Source of the DNA: Apiospora phragmitis | Lineage: Eukaryota; Ascomycota; Sordariomycetes; Amphisphaeriales; Apiosporaceae | Assembly (NCBI GenBank): GCA_038363925.1 | Contig: JAQQWL010000002.1 | Coordinates: 992,001 to 1,056,000, forward strand | DNA length: 64,000 bases | Direction of reading: 5' to 3' | Part shown: positions 1-13,040 of the stretch, in pieces | Numbering within the stretch: the stretch's first letter is position 1 | How the letters are laid out: the number at the start of each line of letters is the position of its first letter | Position numbers and translations under genes: made by a program | Notes under the pieces: generated by a model | What the model saw: the letters and a program-made list of their open reading frames with translations, nothing else | The model's database searches: none | Told to the model about the DNA's origin: nothing

Positions 1-96
1 GGCGCCATGCGAAGGAAGAGGAAGAAGAGGAAGAATGGTAGAAAAGCAGAATGAAGTTTGTTGTTGGAAATGAACATGTAAGTTCCATCTCGTTTT

Positions 97-481
97 TTAG
101 ATCATCTCGCTTTGCGAGAGACCTGTGCCCGAGTTGTGGCGCGTATGGTACGTCGCCCGGACCTCGCGAGGATGCCGCTCAACCATGGAATGCTGCTGTT
201 GCTGCTGGCTGGCCTCGTTGTTGCTCGGCGTCGGGCCCTTGTAGCTAATGGGCGGCAGCACGCTCTCGTAGGGCGACGTCTGCTCGGGCGACTTGGTGCG
301 CTGGGCCAGCGCCGAGTTGGTGCGGCCGCGGCTGGCGGACCGCATGCGCTCGGTGGCGCGGCTGAGGCGGCCCGCAATGCTGTTGTCCTTGTTCTCGGTG
401 ACGCTCTGGCTGCGGGCGTGGCGGGACTGCGGGGGCGCGATGATGGGCACGTCGGCGTCGCTGGCGGGGAGGACGGTGTAG

Positions 482-515
<34 letters not shown>

Positions 516-3500
516 CGTCGTCGTCGTCCATGATGATCTCGATGGTTCCCTTGCCGCCGCCGTAGACTTGTGGTTGCAGGCCTGGGAGGGGCGCAGGTGG
601 TGGCGGAGGCGGCATGGCCAGGTGCTGGAGCTCCCTCAGGATCGGGGTGGGGGCGGCGGCGGCGGGATATGGTCGTCCCGGGAAGCCCGTCTCGAGTGCC
701 TACCACCTCCGCCGAGCATCTCATCGATGCCCCGGATGGATGCTTCCGGAATGCTCATCTTCCTCGCCGAAGAGCCATTCCTCGAGTGGGACTGGAACGA
801 GGGCGGTTGCTGGTCATCAATGGGAGCAGACATGCATCGCTGGATCATGGGCCGAGAAGGTGGGGAGTAGACCGTAGACGGAAGCAGCGTCAGGAGCGAC
901 GGCTCCTTCGCCTCCTTTGCCGGAGACTCGGCCTTGGGCTTGTCGGGTGACGGCTGGCGCGAAGACGGAGGCGACGTCTTGGTCCACTGCGACGGGATCG
1001 GCGGAACGTTGGGCTTTCCCTTGCTGTCGCTCTCAAACTGGAGCCTCATGGCCTTGGGCGTGGCTGGAAGACCGATGAAGGGCCTTTTTCCGCTCCGCAT
1101 CTGCGAGCTCCTCGTGAAGTCGGCAGTAGCACTTCGTTGCGGAACGTCCTGGGGAGGCGGGGTGGAGTTCGAGTTACTCAACTCGAAAGCAGTGGGCGGG
1201 CGAGATACGATAGGAGAGAGCTCATCCGGGTGCGGGATCGCGGGAGCCATCGGGCGCAGCGCCAGGGATCGGCGGCGCTCCTCCAGCTCGCGGGCTGCGG
1301 CCTCTTTCTTAGCCTGTCGCTCCGTCAGGATCAACTTCATCGCACCTGCGCGGGCCGGCTCCTTGTAGACCTGGGAAGACAGCGGGGCGGGGTTCTCCAT
1401 GGCCTCGAGTTCCAAGGGAGTCTTGACGCGTCGCTTCCGGCTCTCGGATCGATCACGGGCTCCTCGGGAGACGGCAGGAGAGTTGGGCTCCTTCATGCCC
1501 CGACTGCGGTTGTGTCTGTTCCGGAAGTTCTCCTGCTGATCCACGGCGGCTTGGTAGTCCTTCTCGTCATCGGACCCGAAAAAGTGGCCACCGGCGGACA
1601 TGGGTAGCGGAGAAGAAGGCGACCGCATCATCGAGCCATCATCACGATCATTGCTTCTTCCGCGGATCTCCAAGGCAAGTGGTCGCCGCTCTGGACTCCG
1701 GCGTCGCGTATCCCGGCTCGAGGTACGGCTCGAGATGCGTTGGGACCTTGGCGAGGTGCGTCGAATTTGGCTCGACTTCCTCACCGTGGAGGGTTCTCCG
1801 TTGTCCAGATGCATGGCGACAACCGAGTCTTCGCCATTTCGCGGCGTGCTCAGATTGATGAGGTCCTCGGGAGACATGGGAATCGGAGACGTGGGAGAAC
1901 GCTTGGCCGGCTTGGGGGTATAAGTCCTGGCGGCCCCACGGCCTCGCTCCGAGGAGGCATCGCGTGTTGACTCCTTGCGGCTCCGACTGCTCTCACGGCT
2001 TCTTGCGCGGTGGTCCTCGTTTCGGTGTCGGCTGCTGCCGCGGCTACGGTGCCTTCTCGAGGGGCGCTGGGCAGCATCGATGCTGGAGATGTGGTCGTTT
2101 AGTCCCCTTGCGACAGGCGGATGAGCTCGGTGATGGCTTCGGCCGGCGCTGGATTGGGAAGTGACAGAGCTGGCTATGGAGCCGGGGCCACGGCGTCTAG
2201 TGGGCCAGTGGAAACGAGTGGAAGATGCCACTGATTGCTCCGGTGATGTCACATCGCTCATGGCGGCGTCAATGGATTGCAGCTTCAAGTCGATCCCGTC
2301 AGGCACGCGGTCTCTAGCCCCGTTCCGGCTGGTCCGACCTTGGGTCATCAAGGCAGCAAAAGACTGAGGTGACGGAGATGGGGGCGGGGGTCCTTCCGTC
2401 GCGAATGGACATCCCTCATCATCTGTGGGCTCGCAGTGGCAGCTCTGCCCAGAGACAAACCGGCTGCGTACTGCTGCTCGTCAGATGAAGACTTGCGGGA
2501 ATGATGAGCGCGACGGTGTCGGCTGCCGGTTTCTTCTTCCATTACTACTGGTGTGGGAATCTCGGCACCACGAACCTCGCCGATAGAAGGCAAACGCTGG
2601 CGGCCGAAACCACCGGGCGTGGTCACTCGCGCCGAGCTGGGGGTGTTGAAAGCGCTTCGCTGAGATGGCTTAATGAAGGCCGTTGCGGGATCGTAGCCAG
2701 CAGGTGATATCGCAGACTCGGCGATAGGGGTGACGCCTGCAGCGATCGGGGTCTGTCCACCATCTCCCGCAGCGAAGAATTTCGACTTGGCACTCTGGTC
2801 CCCGAAACTGGTGATGAGCTTAAGGGCTGAGGTCTTTGCGATGCTGCGTTGCGGCCCTCGGTTGATGCCAGGGGGCGACAAAGGTGGGCTTAGCACCTCC
2901 GGAATGCTTTGGTTCAGGCTCTGGAAAGTGACTTGAGCAGCCGATGGCGAGGCCCACGGCTCGGAAGACTCCTGTCCGGTGCATGCGAAGCAGCGTATGG
3001 CGAGCTGCTGCTGGCCATGCAATACGGCGAACTCTCCCCACTTCTTGATGATCTGAGACTGGCGTTCCCAGACACTAGGGAAGTAGAGGCAAAGCAGAAT
3101 CAGGGCTTCCATGTAGCGTTTGTGCGAGACGTAAATCTCAATCGCGTCGTTGTGGTCTCCCATGCCAATCATAATAGTCGCGGCGGCATGTACATCCCCA
3201 CTCTCCAGTAGACGCTGAACGTAAGCTCGACCAAGCTTGTGCTGTGAGGCTTGACCACCAATGCCGCTTAATGCCAGTAACATCCAGTCGGAAGAGGTCA
3301 TGTTCTCCGACGATGCCGTCATGACATCGGCGTCGATATCTCCCAGCCACTTGGATAGCAAGATTCTACTCGGGGAGCCTTGCGGGTGCCGAGACAATTC
3401 ATCACGAACCAGGTCCTGGATCTCCCTGTTCCATCCAAAAATGATGCTGAGCATCTGTCGCCGCAGATCATCATTAGTTAGGCGTGATTGGTCCACCAGT

Positions 3501-5408
3501 GGTGCTCGCTTATAAGGGATATCATGCAGACGGCTCCTGGTGAACTTGAACAAGTCATGAACCTTCGCATCATCCGGACTCCGTGGTACCTCGTTTCTTA
3601 GACGGGACGGGCGATGGCGCGATGCGCGCGACGAAGATGTCATCGAGGCAGAGCTGATGCTGCTAATAGAGTAAGCATCCTTATCACCGAAAGGTGGTGG
3701 CTGAGCCGATGATCGGAGCGAAGAACCAGCGGAAATGTAAGTGTTCTCCGTCATCCCACGGGAGAGGACTGAAGGAGGGTGGCGGCCCCGGGGTGCTAGA
3801 CCCTGCAGAAGACTTCGAGGCTTCAGAGGTAGTACGGCTGCGGCTCGAAACTGGACTAGCCGACATGTATCTCTCTTGCTCGACAATCTCCGGGGCTACA
3901 TCGGCACCACGCGCGATCCTCGCCAAAGGAGACAGGTGATCGTCATCGCTTTCGGAAACCTCCGAGTTGATAGGGATAGACATCGATTCAGGGGCGGACA
4001 TTGAATCCGAGTCGGTGGCGATGATGACGACGCCATGCTCAGACTGCTCCTCGATCGATACTGGGGGCGATGGTGGCAAAAGATTGGCCGGGTGCTGGAC
4101 ATTAGCGACCATCTGCGATGGCGTATTGAGGTCGAACTGCTGGACCGTGTTGTTGGCGCCGAGCGTGAACAAGGTCGCACCCGGGCCGTAGACAGCAAGG
4201 CCCCTCACATGTTCGAGTGTCGGTATGCTGTCATAGGTGACGTGTTTTGTTCGGACATCCCATGAGAGGGTTTCGCTGTAGGGAAGTTAGCCACACAGGA
4301 TCGTGGTTGTAAGCGCGCGCGTATATGCCGTGCCACATATCCAGAAGAGGAGGTGAGCAAACCTTTCAGAAAACTGGATAATGCGGCCGTTCTTGGACCA
4401 GCCCATCCAATTGGGAGCATTCTGGTAATTCTCGGTTCGTTTTAATATCCTGACCACTTTGGCCGGGTCGTCGCTGCTATACGACTTTGCCACACTCCAG
4501 ACCCGGAGGTCACCGTCGTTCGTCTGCACCGCGAGCATATCCGACTTTTGGCGGGATGAAGAGGCATGCCACGCGAGGTTCACAATCGGGGATGGCGCTC
4601 TATTCGTGCTCAAATTGTGCAAAATCGTGAAGCGTGGTTGCAGAGTTGCAATAAGTAGCGAGCCATTCTGGTATCTAGAAATTCCATTAGTTGGGCCAGG
4701 ATACGCATTGATAATTGACTGGTGAAACTCACCCAATTGCGAATGTCCGACAATCTGCTGCTGGGGCCAATGCTGTTACCGATATTTGGTCGATAGTCCT
4801 AGCAGAGATATGTTCTGATGTTGTGGGCTCGAACAAGATGATATTTCCTTGCGTATTGCCTGATGGTAGTGTTAGTCAACTGAGTGCTTTCATATAAGGG
4901 GCTTTTGCGGTGAACTCACCAAAAGCAACATTGCCATTGCGCATCCAGGCGGCGCAAGTCAGGTTCTCGTATGAAGCGAATCGCGCAACTTCGTCTCCTG
5001 TCATCAAGTCCCACACAATGGCGGTCATATCTGTATCGTAGCTGACGACTAACCGGCCAGCGCCAATATCGCTCTGGGTATCGACTGCTAGGAGCTGGAC
5101 TTCAGCCGAGTGGCGGGAGAACCGCCTTTCTATTGTTAAACTATCATGGTGCGCAACAACAACCGAGTTGCCCTCTGTTTGTCGGTCAGTATGTGCTAAG
5201 CGTGCATGGGATATATCGAGCACGTACGCCCATATAGCAGCATGCCGGCAGTTGCCGCGCATGGCTCGAAATACTTCATAAGCGGTGTTGGCGAAGTGAA
5301 GTCTCTTGGTTCAGCAACCGCCTTGCCCGTCCTTTGGGAGGATTTCGCTGACGATGCGATAGATTTCTGAGGGTGCCGCGGCACCGACGGGTGGCTCCGG
5401 GACGACAT
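97..5408 (-). CDS. WD40-repeat protein with long disordered C-terminal part
   Basis: Five exons: 5408-5228, 5174-4920, 4859-4733, 4674-4363 and 4275-97, joined by short introns with GTACGT, GTGAGT or GTTTGC donors and AG acceptors. The first about 350 residues carry WD-type blades (for example TAIVWDLMTGDEVARF and DLRVWSVAKS). A helical middle part follows (AYVQRLLESGDVHAAATIMI, then YVSHKRYMEALILL), which looks like an alpha-solenoid. The last about 800 residues are Ser/Arg/Pro-rich and disordered, with five Asp and eleven Asn in a row and a conserved end, ERHPREVRA. The reading frame breaks three times: near 3775, near 2380-2390 (G5-C-G5 on the plus strand) and near 643-653. With one extra and two missing bases the spliced length becomes exactly 5,055, about 1,684 residues. 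The layout of propeller plus solenoid recalls scaffold proteins such as Gemin5, but I cannot assign a function. The start is the first Met of the open frame. Confidence 0.75.
481..528. repeat. GTT/GTC trinucleotide run coding for poly-Asp/poly-Asn
   Basis: Eleven GTT units followed by five GTC units. Read on the minus strand inside the WD40 gene they encode five Asp followed by eleven Asn. Such triplet runs change length without breaking the frame. Confidence 0.9.
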
Positions 5409-6621
5409 GGTGACGGCAATGCTTTCCTATACCAGACAGTAAGCATGTTGAGTCGATACTACTAAAAGCCCCAGCCCCCGGGTCTAGCATGCCAGCACCA
5501 GGCACGGTCCAATGCTTCTTTATAGACCCGACGAACTCCCGCAACAGGACAGGGCGACTGACCTCGGCGTGCGACCTTGTCTTCGGAATGGATCGTGAAG
5601 TGACCTAAGGAAGCGGGGACGCTACACAATACGGGATGCGAGCATCACACGCTACACCCAACTGCCCGTTCCCGGGAACAGAGTCCCTCTCAGTTCGGTC
5701 GGTGTACCGACTATATGGGGTCAGGTGTGCAAGCCAGGCGACGAGAAGAAAAAAAGCCGGTGGATCGCAGATGCGTATCAAGTAGCACGGCAACGTGCGG
5801 CCTCGGAATCCGGCGTCGGTAGAGACAACAGTGTGTCTTTCGCTTGGGTTGCTAGAGGAATATTAGAACAGCGGAAAGAAGAAACAGACACATTGCTTGG
5901 GGGAGGTATTAGGTTATGTCGCACATGGGTATGGGTAATCGGTTATCGCCTCGTGGGATGGTGGTGCATTAGTGGTGGTGGTACTATGGTTGATTCAAAA
6001 GTGGTGTGCCGGCGCTTGTCTTGCATGCAGGACTCGTGGGTTGAAGTCCGTTTTAATGCAAGAGAACACAGCGTGAGCAGCATGGACGGGATGCAAGAAG
6101 CAAAGAAAGGGACCGATGAACAAGTTTCAAATCCGGGGTGTGAGAGAGCAATAAAGTGAGTGTCCTCTATCGCCGTCGAGGAAGGCCAGCGCCTAGGGGA
6201 GAGGAGTCTCAAGCTGTCAATGGTTCGAGTTGCATATAGCAGCAGGGTCAAATCTAGAGCGGATACGGTCCGGCTAAGCCAATGTCTGCATGGTCAAGCA
6301 GGGGACAAGGGTCTGATCAGCCATTGCATGCCGGGTCGAGCAGGGGGGAGGCCAGGGTAGCGAGTTAGTCGAATTGGCTTTGAGCCTGGAGATCGAAGGT
6401 GACTGGCTGCGCTGCAGCAGCCCAAGACATGGGAGGCCAGAGGGGAGGTATCCAGTCTTGGGGATATAATTAGCCTCAAGCCTCTGGGTGCATTGTGGCT
6501 CATGTGTGCCTTGATAAAGCAACCTGCTTGCTGCTGCTTGTCACTTTATGCAGTCTGAGTTGGCATGGCAAGACACGATTCCCTTCTCTGTCTATCTAAC
6601 CCGAGGTATAGCGAGAGCGAG

Positions 6622-6658
6622 AGAGGTAGGTAGGCAGGTAAGCAGGTAGGCAGGTGGA
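6622..6658. repeat. Imperfect (AGGT/AGGC) tetranucleotide repeat
   Basis: A run of AGGTAGGTAGGCAGGTAAGC-type units follows a short GCGAGA run. TAGGTA-rich tracts of this sort are common between genes in sordariomycetes. No coding role is seen. Confidence 0.7.
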
Positions 6659-7806
6659 GGCGAAGCAACGATCAAGGTGAGCATCTATTGATCCCAGAGC
6701 ACGATGTTACTACCCACCTAGCTGCTATGAATGAATCGTACACAGACAGATCTTCGCACACAATGAGCGCAGCGCTACACGCAGAGAGCTCCGCTGATAT
6801 CCTCCGGGATTAGTTTCGAGTTCACCGTCCATCAGTAACGGCTGGTGGCTGGCCCGCTCCAGTACTCGTGACAATCTCGCCAGCTAGCGGTGACTGGGAG
6901 TGACTGGAGCTCAGGCGTCATGGCCGGGATCATTTTGCACGACATGATTTCCGAAAGAGGGCGAACAGAGGCATTGTATGGCTGAAGCTGGCTTGTCTCG
7001 GCCGGGGCAGGTGACTTCCAAGAGGGCTCGCTAAAGGTGAGCATCGGGGCATGAATGGCTGTGATGGAGATGGGATGAGGTTCGTTGATCCCCCTCCGCT
7101 CGCCGGGTTCGCTGGGCTGGCAATGATTAGCTATTGTATCAGACACTGCCAATGCTCAACTGGTTCAATGGGCCGTTTCGCCATTGTTCAGTCATGGCTG
7201 CTGGGGAAAACAGTATGGTTGGGCAGAGATTGGCGGGTTTGGCAGTGCGTTGCTGTGAAAAGATTGGTAGAAGTGGTAATTGTTGCGCACGTCGTTCCTC
7301 GCAGTAGCGCCGAGGTGCCGTGAGAGGGCGGCTAAGGGCACGGATTGGCTGGCTAGGCTGCAGGGGTGCCTTGGGGCGGACGGTGATGATTGGCTATAAT
7401 AGAGCTGCTAAGGCCTGACCTGGCGGTTAAGGATGCGTGACCAGCGCCCTCGTTGGCTGACCGGTCGACAGGGGTTTGGTTTTCTCGTTTCTCTTTTCTC
7501 TTTTCCTTTTCTTCATTCTGCCCCATCGAGAGAAACAGCATAAGCTTACTTATTAGCTGCGTCTGGAAGAGGAGAAGCTCTCCCTCCTTCAATGTTCTTT
7601 TCCTTCGTTATCATACAATGCGCCTGGCTTGGCAATGGTGAACAGGTAGAAAAATAAAGATATCACATAATCAGCCATCGTCGTCGTGCACGAGCCAAAG
7701 CACCCCAATTAATCTATATGGTGGGCCTGTTCTGGATGGATTTGGTAGTTCTTCTTGCACCGCACAATCCCACATACAGACCGTGTGCACCGCAAAAAGT
7801 AAGCAA

Positions 7807-7842
7807 CTGCATCTGCATCTGCATCTGCATCTGCAACTGCAA
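7807..7842. repeat. CTGCAT hexanucleotide microsatellite
   Basis: Four perfect CTGCAT units are followed by two CTGCAA units. It lies in the gene-poor stretch with no supported coding frame across it. Confidence 0.9.
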
Positions 7843-10800
7843 CTCTGCCCTGCTTCGCCAACGTCTGCGTCTATACTTGCACTTGCTCACTCAGCATGCC
7901 CCAAGTCAGTCTAGAAGATGAAACCCCCAACATGGAAATAACGGATGGTCGTCCAAGGGTTCGTCCGTCTGCCAGGGTTCCCACCCAGGATTTTTATTTG
8001 CTTCGCTGCTTGCCCCGCCATGGCAACATCGTGGCTGGCAACCATGCGACTACTCTTGATTGAGTAGCACCTCACAATGGCTGCCGACGCATATTGCAAC
8101 GATGCTCTACTTTGTGAACACGGCATTGTGCACGACCAGAGGCGTGGCATAGTAACAGAGGTCTCACTTTGTCCTGCATGCAAGTCAACTGAATTGGGGA
8201 GCCGTGATGAATTACTTGCGTCAACCAGACTGCACTGCTGGCCTGCGCTCCCGGATCTGTACCCAGGTAGGCATATATACCGGGGATGGCTGGGAGAGAC
8301 GAAAGACGGGAAGCTTAGCTCCGCATGCCGGAAGCCGACCGGATCCCTTGATCGACAATCTCCCCCTCTGCTCTGCTCTGGATCTCAGGAAAATCACATC
8401 CAACCCCGGGTTGCCTGGAGGGGCAGGTAATGGCCTGTCTGATATACAGCTCAGCTGTCAGCTACGATGTCGCCTGATCCGGCCATCATGAGAGGCCACT
8501 GGCCTTAAACCCAGCCATTGGATATGTCACTATTGGGGGCGGGCTTCAAGAACAGGAAGGGAAGAGAATATCCTCGATTTCTCTGGAAACTGACTCATCC
8601 ATTACAAAACAACAACTCGAGGCGCCCAGCGGGCGGAGACGATTCCGGTATCTCACTGAGGCCAGGCGGTCAGAATGTATGTTCCAACGACTTCTTGACC
8701 TCGATTCACACAGATATGATGTTCGGGCCCGAATAGCGGATCCGTGTCTCTCGATGGCTTGAGATCACAAAGTCCAACGCTCCATACCCAGTGGCATCAA
8801 GCCTCCTCATCACCTTCGGGCTGGATCGGGGTCAATTACCCCGCGGCCCAGCTCAATTTGCATCAGTACGTGTACTCCTTGCCATGGGGGGCTTGCCGCG
8901 CTCATCTGCATATTACTTCAAGGTAAGCAGCCGCCACGGGCTGTATCGGGATCCATCCATTATCCATTATCACCAATCAATGGACAGCACCCCTTGCATG
9001 GAAATTCATGTTGTCCTACCCAGAGAATCCTCGTATTCTAGTCTGCCCGCCGACCTGCTGATGGGCTTGCACCTTATTTGCTTAATGTCACCTCACCTCA
9101 ACGGATCATGTCTTGCTTCCACCTGGGGCCCCAAATTTCGCCGTGTAGAGCGGCCGAATCCCTGACATTGACGATCATGACTGTGAGTGAGTGTGCTGAA
9201 GACGAGTTCCATGCCGGATGGTAGTACGCTAAAATGCTGCATGGCATGATCCGACCAACCCCGGTTCCTCCACCTTGAAGCTAGCGCAGACCGAGCAGCG
9301 GCAAGGAAAAAAATGTATACACCGCTATCATGATGGGCTGGGCCGGGAGATCACCATCCATTGCATTGCGAGTTAGCTAATCATGTAAGTACGGTAGGAC
9401 AAGCATATCCGCGCCGCTGGCAGAATCCTTCCAATAGAATCAGAGGCGGGAAGCAAACAGGCATTGTGCTTGGCCCCCAGATTTTGTGGCTCGAGGAGAA
9501 ATGAAATCATGGCCCCCAGATGCTGCTACTATACTCAAAACCAACAGTGCCCCGTTCAGCCTGCTTGGTTCGTTCAGGTGGGATTCCCTCTCCAGACTTG
9601 TTGGCTCAATGGTACGCTGGGCTGCAGCCGAGTTCAAGCTGCAGATGAGGAGAGAGCAAGTGGTGTGTGTGTGTGTTCCAGAGACCTGGGTCTGCTGCAC
9701 CCGGAGGAGGAGCAGCCTACCTCCAGTCATCTTTAACGCACACAGCCGCACTTCGCCGCGCGGGTAAAATTACGGCATACTTGCATACCACCTGACACCC
9801 CCGTTGCCCACCAACAGGCTATGACGCAGTTACAATGTAGTAGGACTCTACAGCACGCATGCACCTGGTAAAAGCAGGCTGAGATATTAGACCAGCATCT
9901 ATATTTGGCACGCTAGGTTGCCTGGCCGACTGTCATTTCTTATTGTCATGGTCATCCTCGATCTTGAAGAGAAGCGAGATGCCGGATCTAAGCCTTTGTG
10001 AACTGTTACACAAGCGGGCCCAGCCTCCTGAGTCTAAAAGTAGATATGTAATATGTGTAAAGGCCTGGCTATGTCTTCGTCTTTCCTTCCGCTTGCCGCG
10101 CACTGTATGGAAGCTGGTTGGATTCGAATAAGAGCCTGCCATTATTTTGTTTGGTATTTGATGAACAGAAAACGGCCTTAGCGTGTGATGAGAATGAAAG
10201 TCAGTTACTAACTCGGGACAGTGATGCTACTTGAGATTTTTGTTTGCTCACTCCATCCCTTCGATCTTCACCGAGACTCGGAAAGAGGCGAATGGCGGGC
10301 TGGCTGGCAAGCCCCGAAGCAAGGTGAGTTGGTAGGACTTACTATCACGGCTGTCCCCGAGCCATCCCGTAACCATTCGATCCGTGTGTACTGAAGCCGA
10401 AGCAGCCGAAATTAGTATTCTCTGTTATACATAAGCATGCACGAAACCCGCCTTCCCGAGCGCCCAACGCGGGACCGGGGAACGAACATCCATCTTGGCG
10501 TAGAGTAATGATGATGATGGGGGCTAGCCACAAGATTGCCGCGCTGGTCGAGAACCAACACGCATGACGACAGATAACACGACATTCGCGGGATGGGCAT
10601 TGTGACTGGTGGTCTAGACGATTGCCGACATGCTTTCCCTTCCAACACCCAACATCACCCACCATCTACATATGCATGCATGATGTCGGTGGAGGTTACA
10701 ATCAAGTTCGCTACTCGCTGAACCGTAACTCCATACCTACTTCCCGAATAGGGCTGCGAGGAGGTGTGATGAGAGTTTAGGTTATGCCATCACAACAACC

Positions 10801-11686
10801 CCCTTGCCTGCCACACCCACACTCACACTTACACTCACATCCAGATCCCGCAGTCAAATCAAATGCTAACGAAGTTCAGCCCCTTGTCGGTGATGACCCC
10901 AGGCTTTTCATTCCTACCCTATCTCCGAGTTCGGTTTACAGGGAGATGGAAAGTGAAAGTAAATCATGTATAAGTAAAAAGGGACCACTTCGCATCACAT
11001 CACAGCCGTAACCCCCGACCTACTTCACACCCCTGTCAATGTGATATATAGACTGGAGCTTAAAGCTATATACCAGCACTTTCTCATTCACCACTTACTT
11101 ACGGCGGCAACGAAAGAAAAAACCAACAAACAGCAAAAAATTGTTCCGGGTGAGTCGGGAGTCCTTTCGATGAACCGAATGGATGCCTTGTATAGGAAAG
11201 TGTCACTCAAGCTGGAATGAAACTGCAATGGCCTGACGGGCCCTTATGCTTTGATGTTGCAACTGTTACGATCATTGCCGTTCTTGGGTGTCCGTCAAGC
11301 TGGCTAAAAGACTGGTTTTCGGAATGCTACGGCAGAGTGTGGCCATTTGGGGGACCAGGTAAACGTGGTATCTGGTTGAAAGATGCTGCTTTCATTAAAC
11401 AGGCACACACTCACTCACTCACACACCAGACACACTTATACGGGTACACACTCACAGCTAGTATATGTCAGGTACCAATATCATTCAATGCCGGTGATAG
11501 CCTCTCGCCCGTCTCTCCGGGATAGGCAGACACAACACTCGCACGCACACTTACTTTACACCTACTGACTAGGTGTGGTGGTGTCGCATCCAATAAAACT
11601 AGCGGCAGCTCTCGCGCCGGCATCTGTCGAACGAATCATGACGCGTACTGACCAACTTTACCGTGTTCGCGTACACACGCATTAAT

Positions 11687-11687
<1 letters not shown>

Positions 11688-11717
<30 letters not shown>
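11688..11717. repeat. CA dinucleotide microsatellite, 15 units
   Basis: A perfect (CA)15 run. The open frame read through it on the minus strand (Cys-Val repeats) is a product of the repeat and is not a gene. Confidence 0.95.
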
Positions 11718-11721
<4 letters not shown>

Positions 11722-12543
11722 TCTCTAGCGAGCAGAATCAAAAGTCTTTCGGGATGTTGAAGGCGAATAGAATTGTAAAGTAAAGCTATTACAAAAAGGT
11801 GGTGCACACAAAAAAGTTTAGGTTTGGTTGACCGTAGCCATCGCGTTCTCTTGCCACACAATACTGAGAGTTGATGTCTTGCTCCCAGCATCGCCGATCA
11901 GTCATAACCTAAATCAAACTCCGAAAACCGAATGAGTTGGACTGGCGGCTTTGATTGGCTGGCGGCGGCGTCGCCATCTCGCAACACAAGATCCGTGGCT
12001 GAGACAAGTTCTTCCCCGAAGAGGCGTATTTGTGACTCAACGTCCGTCACCTCCGCACCTAACCTAACCACCACTGTCCAACCATGACCCCCAGAGTCAT
12101 CCGAAACTCTCTTGAGAGAACTGACTGGGGGAAAATAAAGTGCCTGCTGGCGCGCGCCATCTAGTGGTACGCCGCCCCTTTCGAAAGGAATAGTAAAATG
12201 TTGTGGTGTGATGGAAGAACCTGTCGTGGCTTTGCCACCACAGGTTTCATCCCTCTAAGTCTGGCAAATAGACCCGGGAAAACCCGGGTTTTGCCGGCGC
12301 TGGCTACCTCCCGCCCAAACGCTGTGACGGCTGCGTGGGCAGCATGCGTGTATGTACGTTGTTGTGAAATTCCAAAAGGGGTATCGCTGGGTATCATAGA
12401 TGGGTATCATAAAATTGCTCGTAAAATATCTAGGGGAAATAATGTCAGATGCATGCTCGGTAAGATAGTATAATAGTGGGTATAAGGGACTTACCATTCG
12501 TAAGATGTCGTGACCAAAGAAAAAAAAGGAGCGTCATGGCTCT

Positions 12544-13040
12544 TCACTCCACAGCGGCCTCGCTGATGGAGGCCATATTGTTGCTCTTCTTGGAGGGGCT
12601 GGTATGACTGCTGCTCCGGCGCGGCTTCTGCTGCTGCTGCGCGGCCAGGCGGCGGCGCTCCTTCTCGAGCTTGACGAAGCGCAGGGCGTCGCGCTGCATC
12701 TGGGCGCGCTTCCGCTGCTCCTCGAGCTCCTCCTCGGTCGGCTGCTGCGCCGCGTAGCAACTGCCGTGGCTCGCGGCGCTCGACACGCTGTGCGCGTCGT
12801 CGTTCTCCGACTCCTCCAGAACAGGTCGTCGTCCGACAGGTGCGACGTCGCCCGCTCGTAGTGAGGACGGCTGCTGCTACTGCTGCTGTTGCTGGAGCCC
12901 AGCGAGGGACCCTGCGGCCACGAGGGGAAGGCGCAGTTGGGCTGGTAGGCGGAGGTGCGCGACGAGGCGCTGCTGTATGGGATGTCGAGGGGTTGCGTGT
13001 AAGGGCTCATAGAGCCGGACGATCCAAAGGAGTTCCACAT
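12544..13040 (-). CDS. Conserved small disordered protein
   Basis: The frame starts MWNSFGSSGSMSPYTQPLDI and continues with a Ser-rich segment, a CAFPSWPQGP motif and SDDDLF. It then changes frame near 12815 and runs on as an acidic stretch (EESENDDAHS), a charged predicted helix (TEEELEEQRKRAQMQRDALR, then VKLEKERRRLAAQQ) and a basic tail with HTSPSKKSNN. One missing base at TTCTGGAG would restore a 165-residue protein. I recall similar small proteins, with an N-terminal MWN, a CAFPSWP motif, SD(D/E)DLF and a Lys-rich tail, as conserved hypotheticals in sordariomycetes, but no function is known to me. It sits alone, about 7 kb from the nearest gene on either side. The single one-base break fits the assembly-error pattern of the window. 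Confidence 0.65.

Larger units (their letters stand above)
5409..12543. other. Gene-poor stretch, 7.1 kb
   Basis: I see no open frame here with protein-like composition, introns or a recognisable domain. The frames present are short, lie on both strands and are rich in rare residues. The stretch holds the 5' flank of the WD40 gene, several microsatellites (listed separately) and many short ACAC/TCAC-rich segments between 10.7 and 11.7 kb. A non-coding RNA or an orphan gene cannot be excluded from sequence alone. Confidence 0.6.

Noticed and set aside
11682..11891. Minus-strand frame ending in Cys-Val repeats
   Set aside because: It is the translation of the CA microsatellite.
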